Assembly (NCBI GenBank): GCA_963556495.2
Contig: OY747700.1
Coordinates: 5,645,020 to 5,709,019, forward strand
Reading direction: 5' to 3'
Origin: Valencia hispanica
Taxonomy: Eukaryota > Chordata > Actinopteri > Cyprinodontiformes > Valenciidae
Length of the DNA stretch: 64,000 bases
The notes beneath the pieces are model-generated. The model saw only the letters and a program-made list of their open reading frames with translations, ran no database searches and was not told the origin of the DNA. Position 1 is the stretch's first letter, and each line of letters starts with the position of its first letter. A program made the position numbers and the translations under genes. Below are positions 55,292 to 64,000 of the stretch, piece after piece.

Positions 55292-58200
55292 CTGTTCACA
55301 AAAGGGCTAATTTTAATATTGCCCAAACAAATGTGTTTCAAAAATACAGTACTGTTCCGATAAAAATGTTGCACTCAAAAGATTACAAAAAGAATGCCCT
55401 TATTTTGAATATAGATGTTCAAGTATTACTACTTTTGCACTTTCTACAATAAAAAGCTGTTATAAGTCAACAGCGAGGATATGTCAACCTTTAATTGTTT
55501 GTAAAATGTAGGTGTCTCCGTTTTTAGTTTGGAATATCTGGTCACCCTAATCATTCAGCGCCAACAAAACATGTTCCTTTATTTAAGCTCAATACTCTAA
55601 CATCAGTATTTATAATTTTATCTAACCTAACAGGAGCTGATAGCTACTAACAGGTAAATATTAGCTTCCTCTAGGAGCAAACAGGCAAAAAGAAACTGCG
55701 AAAAAGCACTGGTGGATAAAAATGAACCAAAACACATGCTAACAGGTAAAAATTAGCTGCAAGAGCTAAATAATAAAATAACGGGTAAATCCTAGCAGCT
55801 ACCAGGAGCTAACACTTGCTAGCAGGTACAAATAAACGGCTAACTGGACTGAACAGGTCTTAACAGTTAAAACCTTTTGCTACAATAAGCTATGATGTGC
55901 TAGTAGGTGTAAAAAACTGCCAGAAATAGATGATCAACTACAAACTGGATGAGCTAAGAGATAGAAGAATAAGCTAAAATAACATTTAGCCGCTACCTGG
56001 TGTCAAAGGTATAACAGGTAAAAGTAAACTTTTACAACAGCCAGCAAGAGCTAACAGGTAAAACCTAGCTACAAAAGCAGCTAACATGGGCTCCATGTAA
56101 AAAATAAGGTGGTAACAAGTAGCTAATGTAAGCTAACAGGTAAAACCTACCTACAAAAGCAGCTAACATGGGCTCCATGTAAAAAATAAGGTGGTAACAA
56201 GTAGCTAATGTAAGCTAACAGGTAAAACCTAGCTATAAAAGCAGCTAACATGGGCTACCATGTAAAAAATAAGGTGGTAACAAGTAGCTAATGTAAGCTA
56301 ACAGATAAATCCTAGCTACTAGCAGGTGCTATTATAAAATAAGAGAAGCATCATAACTGTTAGCAGTGTGCTAACTTGAGCCAACAGGTAAAAATAAGAA
56401 GGTAAATGGAGCTAACAGTAGGTAGTATTGGTGCTAATACTGACAAGTGTAGAGTAGCAGCTAACAAGGCTTAACATGTGAAAATAATGCTAATGGTATG
56501 CTAGCTGCTATGCTACAGATGCAAACAATAATCGGAATGAGCTAGTAAGAAAAACGTTGATGCTAACACGAACTAACAGATTAACAGCTAGCTGCTAACG
56601 TGGGCCGACAACCTAAAAAGTAAACATGTGGCTAATTAAGGCATAACAGAAGTAGCCAGGCGGGTAATTATAACTTTGCATGTTAAAGTGAAGAAGTGGA
56701 GGAGTTTAATGTTGAAAGAAAAACTTTTCTCTACACAGTCGATAAAATTACCAGTAATTTCATTTCGAAAAGTTTTTTACTATAAGAATCACAGAAAGAT
56801 GTGTTCCTCCTGGATCTATTCTAAGGGCCTTCGCCGTTTCAAACCTTTCGTGTAGCAAGGAGAAAGTAAAACAGCTGATGTTTAAAATGACGGCCAGCAG
56901 AAACACATGGTAACATGTCCAGAAGTGTTTCCATCCCCATGGAAACTCAGAAAACGACCCAAATCGCTAAGTTCTCTCACCGAGACCTTTAAGTGACGCT
57001 AAAACCCAGAGTTAGCTGTGCCTCTGAAAACTGGGGTTTAACTGTAAGGTTCACCTGTATGACCTCAGTGCCGAGTGTTCGTGCTGCAGGTGAACTCCTC
57101 ACCTGTTTATACTTCTTCATGTCCCAAACCTCCATTTGCCCCCTCAGGTTCCCGAAACCAGCCAGTACGAGGATGTGGCCCTGAGGACTGAGACCAAGAG
57201 GGGGTAATTAAGGGGTTTTGTTTTCCAGAGCAGCGTTTCATCAAGACAATAATTGCTTCTTCCATTGTAACTTCGCATCTAATAAAATTTTTTATCATCT
57301 GACGGATCCCGGTTCTCTGCCCTGGACTCTGACGCCTGGGACACACATGTCGCGAATGTGTGGACGCGTGCTAGCCACTGCGTAACCACAGGGCTGCGCG
57401 ACGCAAGACCTGCCACACATGCTGTGTTTTTTCAAGCTGCAAAGGAGAAGTTAAATTCAGAGAAATAAGGCAATATTGGTTGTAATAACGGTAATATTCA
57501 ATTTACAGCTTCCTAACACCAAAAACAATTCCCAAGACTGCAGATACAGCCATCAAATGTGTTTAGTTGTTCATGGTAATTACAATAGCTAGATGATTTA
57601 TTTATTGGCTCTATATCTATATATATAGTAGGGATGTTTGTATTGGCAAAAATCTAGCGATGCGATATGTATCACGATACGATATATCGTGATACTATGA
57701 GTAAAACTATATATTGTGATTTTTAAAACTCAGTTTAACAGTAGGAAAACTCCCATCATTCTAAACACTCCAACCTGTTTCGTACTTTAACAGTTTTATT
57801 ACTAGATCTAGTTGATCCACTGGTGAAAACAGCCACAAACTACCAGTTATACTTTTAATTTTACATCAAAAATTACTGTCATCTTTATTGGTTCCATTCA
57901 AATCCTAAAAAATAAAAGAAGATATTTTTGTTTTTATTATCAATTCAATATCGGGGAAAAAAATATCGGGGTATATCGGTGTATCAATATCTTCTTACAT
58001 CCTTATTTATTAGTAGATCAAGTTGATCCACTGGAACGAAAAAGGTGAAAACAGCCACAAACTACCTGTTATACTTTTAATTTGACAACAAAAATGACTG
58101 TCATCATTAATGGTTCCATTCAAATCCTAAAACAAAAAAACTATATTTTTGTTTTGAATATCGATACAATATAAAATATAATATCGCAATATATCGGTGT

Positions 58201-61200
58201 ATCAATATTTTCTTACATACCTAATATATAGATATATATAGATATATATTTGTTCTGTGTGTGTGTGGTATTGTATAGATTTAATATTTAATGAGTTTAG
58301 TGTATCACTTTTAAAAGTGTCCTAAATTACATTGCATGTAAAAATAACCAAATTTCTTTCTATGCATTTCCTCTGGGAGACAAGACCTACGCTCGACGCG
58401 CACGTCAAAACACAGGATTGATCCTATTTCAGGTTGCGCGCGTAACTCACTCGAGCTGTGCTTTGCTCGCAGGATGTGCGGCCACTGTCAATTCACCGCA
58501 ATAAAGCCTAAGTGAAAACGTGGGGGGGGAAAACATTCGAAACCTTTACGCATACGCGCGATGTGTGTCCCAGGCCTTATCCCTGCTGTCCACCGAACGC
58601 AGCGCGTTTTACTCGCAGATTCAGCAGAGCGTCCTTTTCCACCAGGAGCGTTTTACACGCTTGTCACTTTCCGAAAGCGTTCCACCCAGCTAGTCTCCGG
58701 GAGATCACAAAATCTCAACAATATTGCTATTGCATAACTTAAAGTGTAGTACAGTCCTGGTGTCACAAGTAGTCATGTTTTGTTTTGTTTTTTTTGTAGT
58801 CAAGGAGATGGAAATCTGCACGCGTCTTTTATTTTTTGAAAATATCTGGACTATTTTCACAGCTTCTGTGCCTGATTTCCTGCCTGGCCCGATCTGAACT
58901 GCTGAGCTTCATGCGTTTTAGAAGCGTGGAGCGTAACAAAAATTTAGGAGAGGGCCGCGACCGATCGGCGCTGCTTCGCGTCCGGTGGAAGACGGCGGCC
59001 ATCAGCTGCGTATTACGCTTCGCGGACGTTTACGCGTCCGGTGAAAAGCAGGGGGGGTTTAAGGTTTCATTCAGGTAAACAGAACACCTGCGATTGTCCT
59101 CTCTCACCTGTAGTAGGCAGCGTTTCGGGGACCGGTCCCAAAGTCAAACACGGGGTCACACTTCAGGTTGAAGACGGTGGCTTTGGCTGGCATGAAGCCG
59201 TACACCACACAGAACTCTGTGGAGTTTGGACTCCAGGCCACGTCGTAGATCGGTCCGTTCTTCGCTGTTTCAAAGTCAGACGGAACGGAGTTGGTGTTTC
59301 TGAATCAGAACGGCATCATTTCCTGAGCTCGATCCTTACCGAGCTGAACCAGAGCAGTCTCTCCGTTCACGGCCAGGTAATGCAGCGTCTGCTCGCCGTA
59401 GTACGACGCTCCGGTTTTGTCCACCTCAGTGCTCGCCGTGACCAGGATGGCGGACGCTGGGGGGAAAGAGACGCAGATGAACCTCGAGGGGGGATTGGAT
59501 CCCAGCTCTGGACTCATTGTGGACTCTCACCTCCTCGGTTCCACTGCATGCTGACCTTGTCCGCCTTAAAGAAGCTCTTGTTGGCAAGCGCAGCGCTCGG
59601 CCCGCCCAGAACCGGGTACTGATACAGCCGCACGAACGACGGCGCTCCTTTGCTGCCTGGGACATAGACGGCAACCTGCGGGGGGGTGGGGGGGGGGGGG
59701 GGACAAACGGGATGGAGACGGCGGTGAAGAAGACGGGGTCGCGCAGCGGCCACAGATGTTCCTGTTCGCATGTTCTCACCTTGCTGGGCTGAGCTCCAGG
59801 CGACAAAGCGTAGTCCGACACCTTCTGCATGTGCAGCTTGTTGGCGATGGAGCCTAAGGACGAAAACGAGACGCAGCTGTTGAGATTCTTCAACGTCCTC
59901 GTCAGCTGTGGACTGAGAAACAATCTGTAGCTCATTGGGGTTGATGCTACCTGATTTACAGACCACCTCCAACTGAAGACCACCTATAAACTAAGGTACG
60001 CACCTGTACTAAACCAAACGAATCCGGCTGTTTTCTACCTGAACACACGCAGAATGTTTATGTGCTGAACCCAGAGCGCAGTGCAACGTTTCCACAGGGT
60101 AACTTTAAAAAGTGACACCAAAACAAAACAGGAAGGACTCCCAGCTATCACTAAACTCTGATATTTGGGAACATTAATGCTTTTTAATGCAGCTACAGTA
60201 GAAAAAGAAAGATGGACCGAACCAGAACTTTGTCAGCAAACGCATCTTTCACCAGCAATAATGTAAACATCACTGATACTAGAGAAAAACCCGCTGACGT
60301 CCAACATGGCCACCAGTAGCATCCAATCAGCCCAAACTCCTTATTCTGGATAAAACCCAAGTTTGCGGAATCCCCGTTGATGAGAAGGGATTTTTCCCAA
60401 CAGCTGCCGAATGGTGCATTCAAGTACAGCTGGGAGACTAGGCCGTCGAAATATCAAAACAACTCCAAAGTGATTTAAGCAAGTTTTACTCACAAATATG
60501 GGCAAAGTATTATTTAAACATTAACACTGACTGTTTTCAAGAGGTTATATTGTTGTCTACTTTGGCTATGTCTGCTTGTGCTATTTGATTTATTTATAAG
60601 AAAAAAAAATACAATCAAATCTCCAGCCAGTTCAATACTTTCAACTTTTTTAGTGTTATGGAAAATTAATTATTAAGAATGATCTGTTCTGTGTATTTCA
60701 TGTACTGATAGTTACTGTGTGCCAGCTCCTTGTGATATGGTGACCAATCTGATTATTTGACACTGTATTAATTTGGGTCAGGACAAGTTCTACTGATTTA
60801 GGCTCTTACATCCTGGGTTGGCATAGCAACTCTCTTTTACATCTAAGGACGTCCTGACATACATTGATTGCGCTTCCACTATCAAGGGCTGAAGCCTGCG
60901 AGTCTAATGTTCTCATACTGAAGAAATGTTTTCTGATGTCATGTTGATAGGAGTCAGGATTACTGAACCTATATAATTCTGTGTCTTGTTTTGGAAGGCA
61001 GGTCAGTATCGCACATTCTCTGTTAACGCTGTAGCTCCTTGCTTGATCAACCAAGCTTGTATTAAAACCTCCGAATATCAGAAGGAATCTCTCTCATCTC
61101 TTTTATTCAAGAACTTCACTCACATAAGTCATAGAACGTAATAAAATAAAATAAATTTCAGGAATTAAAAGAAAGGAATTGGGGAAAAAGGGTTCTTTGT

Positions 61201-62590
61201 TTAATTTTGATCAAAGTAAAAAAAATAAATTAAAAAAAGTCAGATACACATTAGGGCATAGCAATATATCAAACACATCGATTTATCGTGTTTTTCTATT
61301 TATGAAGGATGAATTTTAGGAAAATCGAGAGAGAAAAAAAATCCCCTATGCAATGCTAATTTCTTTTTAATAAAAAAGGGGAAAATCAATTAATACCAAA
61401 AATTGAATTTGGCATTAAAAAAATAAAAATAAAAGATTTTATTTTTAATCCATATCGCCCAGCCATAACCCGCCATTGATTTTTCAGAAACAGTTGTATA
61501 AGGTCTGGTGACCTGTTTAAATCAAATAGTACAAGGGAATGTTAAATATTTACAAAAATAGTGATTTGTTTTATATCGTGATGTATGTGGTATAAAAACT
61601 TTTACTGTAATAAAATATCTTTTCCATATCATCCAGACCAAATACACATTAGTATTTATTTTATTGATTAAAGTGTACTGAAAACGTAACAACACCCTTA
61701 CCAACAACCCATCTGCCTCCTACAGGTCACCTGCTGCAGTAGACCACCCACTGACCCACTGCAAAACACCTAAACTCGTCTAGAAATCATGTACCAACCA
61801 CCTGTCTGCTACCGTCAGTCCACCAACAAAGCACCTGCAGCAGCAGCTGAAGTTTTATCTCCAGTCTCCAGCGTGGCAGCGAAGCGCGGATTCAGCCTCC
61901 AGAACAACATCTAAACCCCCAGAAGTCGTCTGTCCGAGGCCAAAATCCTAAACGTTATGACAAAAACCTCTGCAGCGATCCCACTATCTGATTACGCACA
62001 AGCAGGCGATCATTTCAGCTCCATGTGGAGCAGGAGGAAGATATGAGACTGTTTGTATTTTAAGTAAAGTCGTTTCATTTAATTGTTCAGAATGTAATTC
62101 TCTGTTCGGCTTGTTCAAATTGAATGTAAAAATAAAATGAATAAAAACTATTGAATATGTTTTTAAAAATTGGCGGTCAAAATGGCGGACAACTAAAACA
62201 TCTCCAACTTCAGACCATTTAGTCGCCGACTCGACCAACCAATAACCACCTCGCTGACAGAGATTTTAGTCTGAACCAGACCCGGATAAAAACACAGATG
62301 TAATAACAAACCATAAAGTTTTTGGTTTCTTACTGAAGTCGTTGTTCTCAAAGAAGTGCAGCTCATTGTTGACGCTCCGCACACAGATCTTCTCGTCGTC
62401 AGACCAGCGGGGACACCTGGGCACAACAACAGACGTTAAACCCAATCGATGGGCCAGTCGGTGAGCGCCGTCGGAGCGTTTTGGACCGACCAGGAGTCGA
62501 CTTTCTTCTGATACAGAGCTTTGATCAGTCGGCCGCTTGGCAACTCCCACAGCTGCAGGTTGGCGTCCGCCTGAGGACCGTCCTGAGTCT
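48440..62590 (-). CDS. eif2a: Eukaryotic translation initiation factor 2A, C-terminal ~82%
   Basis: eIF2A is a cytoplasmic WD-repeat factor that can deliver initiator tRNA in a GTP-independent way and acts at non-AUG starts. Coding exons, minus strand: 62491-62590, 62334-62416, 59780-59853, 59531-59675, 59340-59456, 59108-59264, 57103-57187, 53740-54072, 51730-51843, 50087-50200, 48586-48651, 48440-48505. All junction phases agree. Propeller text includes CPRWSDDEKICVRSVNNELH, VYVPGSKGAPSFVRLYQYP, LANKSFFKADKV, STEVDKTGASYYGEQTLHY, FCVVYGFMPAKATVFNLK, GHILVLAGFGNLRGQMEVWD and FFSWCPDGEHIVTATCSPRL. The C-terminal tail has LSKSALKNQRKREAKKAAKQ and a charged coiled coil ending ELQIQP. About 480 residues are present against 585 in human; the first ~95 lie right of the window. 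The donor of exon 62491-62590 is a weak GTCGGT. Confidence 0.95.
48506..51729 (-). other. eif2a 3' introns and repeats
   Basis: The introns between the last exons carry a G-run (49328-49346), a GGTACGG miniature element (49693-50012), an AT-rich repeat with TGCGATATAATC text near 50590-50650, and CACTTTGGTCGCC...GCGCTATATAGAC (51345-51385), which looks like a LINE 3' tail. No further coding signal. Confidence 0.45.
49693..50012. mobile_element. GGTACGG miniature element, uninterrupted copy
   Basis: Begins TTTCCACGGAGCGGTACGGC and ends CCGCGCCGCTCAGTGGA, an inverted pair. Interior TTCAGTTGTAGCTCCATAGGA matches the split copy at 21110-22600. Confidence 0.65.
51880..53690. repeat. Unclassified long interspersed repeat, holding a palindrome
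   Basis: The stretch from CATTTCTATAGCACAATTAA to AGGGACCCCTCAAG, including GCAGCGTTCTGGACCAGCTG and AGTCCATCAGGACACCAAG, has the look of a widespread fish repeat; I cannot name its family. It has no intact frame. It is interrupted at 52128-52813. Confidence 0.4.
52128..52813. mobile_element. 0.69-kb palindromic foldback element
   Basis: The left arm GGTCCGTGTTACGC, TTATCAGTTCAGTTTTCTAA, ACACAAACGGACATTTGG is mirrored at the right end as CCAAATGTCCGTTTGTGT, TTAGAAAATTGAACTGATA, CGCGTTACACGGACC. Further in, TTTTTCCAATTTTCTGTTTT is mirrored by AAAACAGAAAATTGGAAAAA. The arms are about 230 bp each around an AT-rich loop (52330-52590). No open frame. Confidence 0.75.
54212..55549. mobile_element. 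Non-autonomous hAT-like element (TAGGGTGACCAG ends)
   Basis: Left end TAGGGTGACCAGGCGTCC, right end GGAATATCTGGTCACCCTA: inverted ends of 10-12 bp. The flanking octamers GTCACTCA and ATCATTCA agree at six positions. The interior holds an inner repeat ending TTTTCATGATATGTCCCCTT (about 55100) and a poly-A/(TA)n tract (55214-55290). It lies in an eif2a intron. Confidence 0.65.
55214..55290. repeat. Poly-A plus (TA)n microsatellite
   Basis: About 23 A residues followed by about 27 TA units. Confidence 0.95.
56049..56330. repeat. 82-bp tandem repeat, about 3.4 copies
   Basis: Unit GCTAACAGGTAAAACCTAGC, TACAAAAGCAGCTAACATGG, GCTCCATGTAAAAAATAAGG, TGGTAACAAGTAGCTAATGT, AA. Single GCTAACAGGTAAA phrases are scattered over 55620-56600, so the array may have grown from a diffuse GCTAACAGGTAAA-rich region. 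Confidence 0.85.
57334..58575. mobile_element. TIR element with GCCTGGGACACACAT ends
   Basis: Left GCCTGGGACACACATGTCGC, right GCGCGATGTGTGTCCCAGGC. A hAT miniature element (57629-58223) is nested in it. The sequence next to the ends is CpG-rich (ACGCGTGCTAGCC, CGCATACGCGCG). No frame of note. Confidence 0.65.
57629..58223. mobile_element. hAT-type miniature element (TAGGGATGT family), copy 2
   Basis: Starts TAGGGATGTTTGTATTGGCA and ends ATTTTCTTACATACCTA. A perfect 8-bp duplication, ATATATAG, flanks it (57621-57628 and 58224-58231). The interior contains a second CTAGTTGATCCACTGG block, so it is internally duplicated relative to the 417-bp copy at 63066. Confidence 0.88.
58585..59050. mobile_element. 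CG-rich miniature element with CTGTCCACCGAACGC ends
   Basis: Left CTGTCCACCGAACGCAGCG and right CGCGTCCGGTGAAAAGCAG are imperfect inverted copies. The interior repeats GCGTTTTACxCGC motifs. Ends are approximate. Confidence 0.4.
59854..62333 (-). other. eif2a 2.5-kb intron
   Basis: Contains a possible solo LTR (60654-61127) and AT-rich sequence. Nothing coding was recognised. Confidence 0.5.
60654..61127. mobile_element. Possible solo LTR of a retroelement
   Basis: Begins TGTTATGGAAAATT and ends CTTCACTCACA (TG...CA). In order on the plus strand it has a TATA-like CCTATATAATTCTG near 60966, a GTATTAAAACC polyA-like signal near 61063 and a T-rich segment, the U3-R-U5 order of an LTR. No internal region or clear target duplication was found, so this is an inference. 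Confidence 0.4.
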
Positions 62591-62806
62591 CTGCAAAGAC
62601 CAGACAGACAGACAGAGGGCGGCCCAGTGAGTGCTGGGATATTTCAACGTCCAGCGGCGACCTTCACGACTGGTGTGGTAGCCAAATTAAAGGCTTTCCA
62701 TTTCAGTTTTTAACCTTAGTTTGAATAACTTAATTAGGCTTTAATCAAGTCCATGCTATTTAACAATATGATCGCAAGAAACATATATGTCACAATACAG
62801 GGGGAC

Positions 62807-63605
62807 TAGGGATGTAAGAAAATATCGACACACGATATATCGCGATACTTCTTTTCCCGATATTGTATCGATATTCCCAGAAAAATATATATACATTTTT
62901 TAAGGATTTTAATGGAATCATTATTGACAGTAATTTTTGTAGTAAATATAAGAGTATAACTTATAGCTTTGTGGCTGTTTTCACCTTCTTTGTTCCAGTG
63001 GATCAACTAGATCCAGTAATAAAACTGGATGTGTTAAAGTATGAAACAGGTTGGGGTGTTTAGAATAGGGATGTGTATTGGCAAAAATCTGGCGATACGA
63101 TATGTATCGCGATACATGGAAGACGATATGATATATCTCGATATATCGCGATACTATGGGTAAGACTATTTATTGTAATTTTTAAAATTCAATTTAACTG
63201 TAGAAAAACTGTCACAGCTTTCTATACACTCCAACCTGTTTCATACTTTAACACGTCCAGTATTATTACTAGATCTAGTTGATCCACTGGAACGAAGAAA
63301 GTGAAAACAGACACAAACTACCAGTTATACTTTTAATTTTACTACAATAATTACTGTCATCATTAATGGTTCCATTCAAATTCTTTAAAAAAAAAAGCAA
63401 TATTTTTTTGGGAATATCGATACAGTATTGGAAAATAAAATATTGCGATATATCGGTGTATCGATATTTTCTTACATCCCTAGTTTAGAATGATGTCACA
63501 GTTTTTATACAGTTAAATTCAATTAAAAAAATTACAATATATAATCTTACTCATAGTATCACGATACATATCGTATCGCCAGATTTTTACCAATATACAT
63601 CTTTA
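62807..63605. mobile_element. hAT-type miniature element (TAGGGATGT family), copy 3, self-nested
   Basis: Starts TAGGGATGTAAGAAAATATC and ends near CCAATATACATCTTTA. It is interrupted at 63066-63482 by an inverted member of its own family. It lies upstream (on the eif2a strand) of exon 62491-62590. Confidence 0.8.
63066..63482. mobile_element. hAT-type miniature element (TAGGGATGT family), complete 417-bp copy
   Basis: Starts TAGGGATGTGTATTGGCA and ends ATTTTCTTACATCCCTA. The exact 8-bp duplication GTTTAGAA lies at 63058-63065 and 63483-63490, the size expected of hAT transposition. Confidence 0.92.
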
Positions 63606-63606
63606 T

Positions 63607-63888
63607 GGGGAGGCGATACGATATATCTAAACACTCCAACCTGTTTCATACTCGAACAAATTCAGTTTTATTACTAGATCTAGTTGATCCACTGGAATAA
63701 AGAAGGTGAAAACAGCCACAAAGCTACCAGACATACTTTTATTTTAGAACAGAAATTGCTGTCATTATTAATGGCTCCATTCAAATTCTAAAAATTAAAA
63801 TCGAGACATTGCTTTTGAATATCAATACAATATCATGACATAAAATATCGAGATGTATCGGCGGATTGATATTTTCTTTCATCCCTAC
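63607..63888. mobile_element. hAT-type miniature element (TAGGGATGT family), truncated copy
   Basis: GAGGCGATACGATATATC through CTAGTTGATCCACTGG to TTTTCTTTCATCCCTA, inverted relative to the copy at 62807 and lacking its left end. Confidence 0.7.
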
Positions 63889-63910
63889 TACTACTACTAC
63901 TACTACTAAT
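63882..63910. repeat. (CTA)n microsatellite
   Basis: About eight CTA triplets next to the end of the preceding miniature element. The remaining bases to 64000 are AT-rich with nothing recognised. Confidence 0.9.
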
Positions 63911-64000
63911 AATATATTTAATATTCTGTAAAAAAAAAAACAATTCATTTTGGCTAATCTTTGGGGTTTTTGAGAAAATTGAAAATCGTGTATGATCTTA

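Overview
This window is nuclear DNA from a ray-finned fish, probably a percomorph-type teleost. The evidence is split genes with GT-AG introns, conserved vertebrate protein exons, and a dense load of fish-type repeats: L2 and RTE/Rex3-like LINEs, a V-SINE-like tRNA SINE, an R4/Dong (Rex6-type) LINE, Tc1 relics and hAT miniature elements. Most long open frames are artefacts of tandem repeats or fragments of retrotransposons. The real genes are sets of short exons that I assembled by hand from homology and splice-site phase.

Layout. (1) 1-2.3 kb, minus strand: the first two coding exons of a MASP1-type lectin-pathway serine protease, with a 33/36-bp minisatellite in its second intron; the rest of the gene lies off the left edge. 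(2) 4.1-12.9 kb, plus strand: a complete three-exon clarin-1 gene (232 aa). (3) 14.8-37.4 kb, plus strand: mindy4b, a MINDY-family deubiquitinase homologue that has lost its catalytic Cys and Gln. Its introns hold a foldback transposon (three copies), a Penelope relic, an R4/Dong 3' fragment, a nearly intact RTE element and a decayed L1. (4) 37.8-47.5 kb, minus strand: tsen34, the tRNA-splicing endonuclease subunit with the catalytic Tyr/His/Lys triad, convergent with mindy4b. Its first coding intron holds a minisatellite grown from its own 3' splice site and an L2 LINE split by a SINE. (5) 48.2 kb to the right edge, minus strand: twelve coding exons of eif2a, including the stop codon; the N-terminal exons lie beyond the window.

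The genes do not form one pathway: complement activation, hair-cell/retina membrane organisation, ubiquitin pseudo-enzyme, tRNA intron removal and translation initiation. From general knowledge, EIF2A, MINDY4B and CLRN1 are close neighbours on human 3q25 and MASP1 is elsewhere on 3q, so the block looks like conserved synteny with tsen34 (human 19q) placed differently.

The most interesting structures are: a 53-bp tandem array that repeats the tsen34 splice acceptor about 19 times; a roughly 26-unit 33/35-bp array grown from 11 codons of an L1 ORF1; a roughly 1.1-kb near-palindromic foldback element in four copies; a 0.69-kb palindrome in an eif2a intron; and hAT miniature elements nested inside one another with exact 8-bp target duplications.
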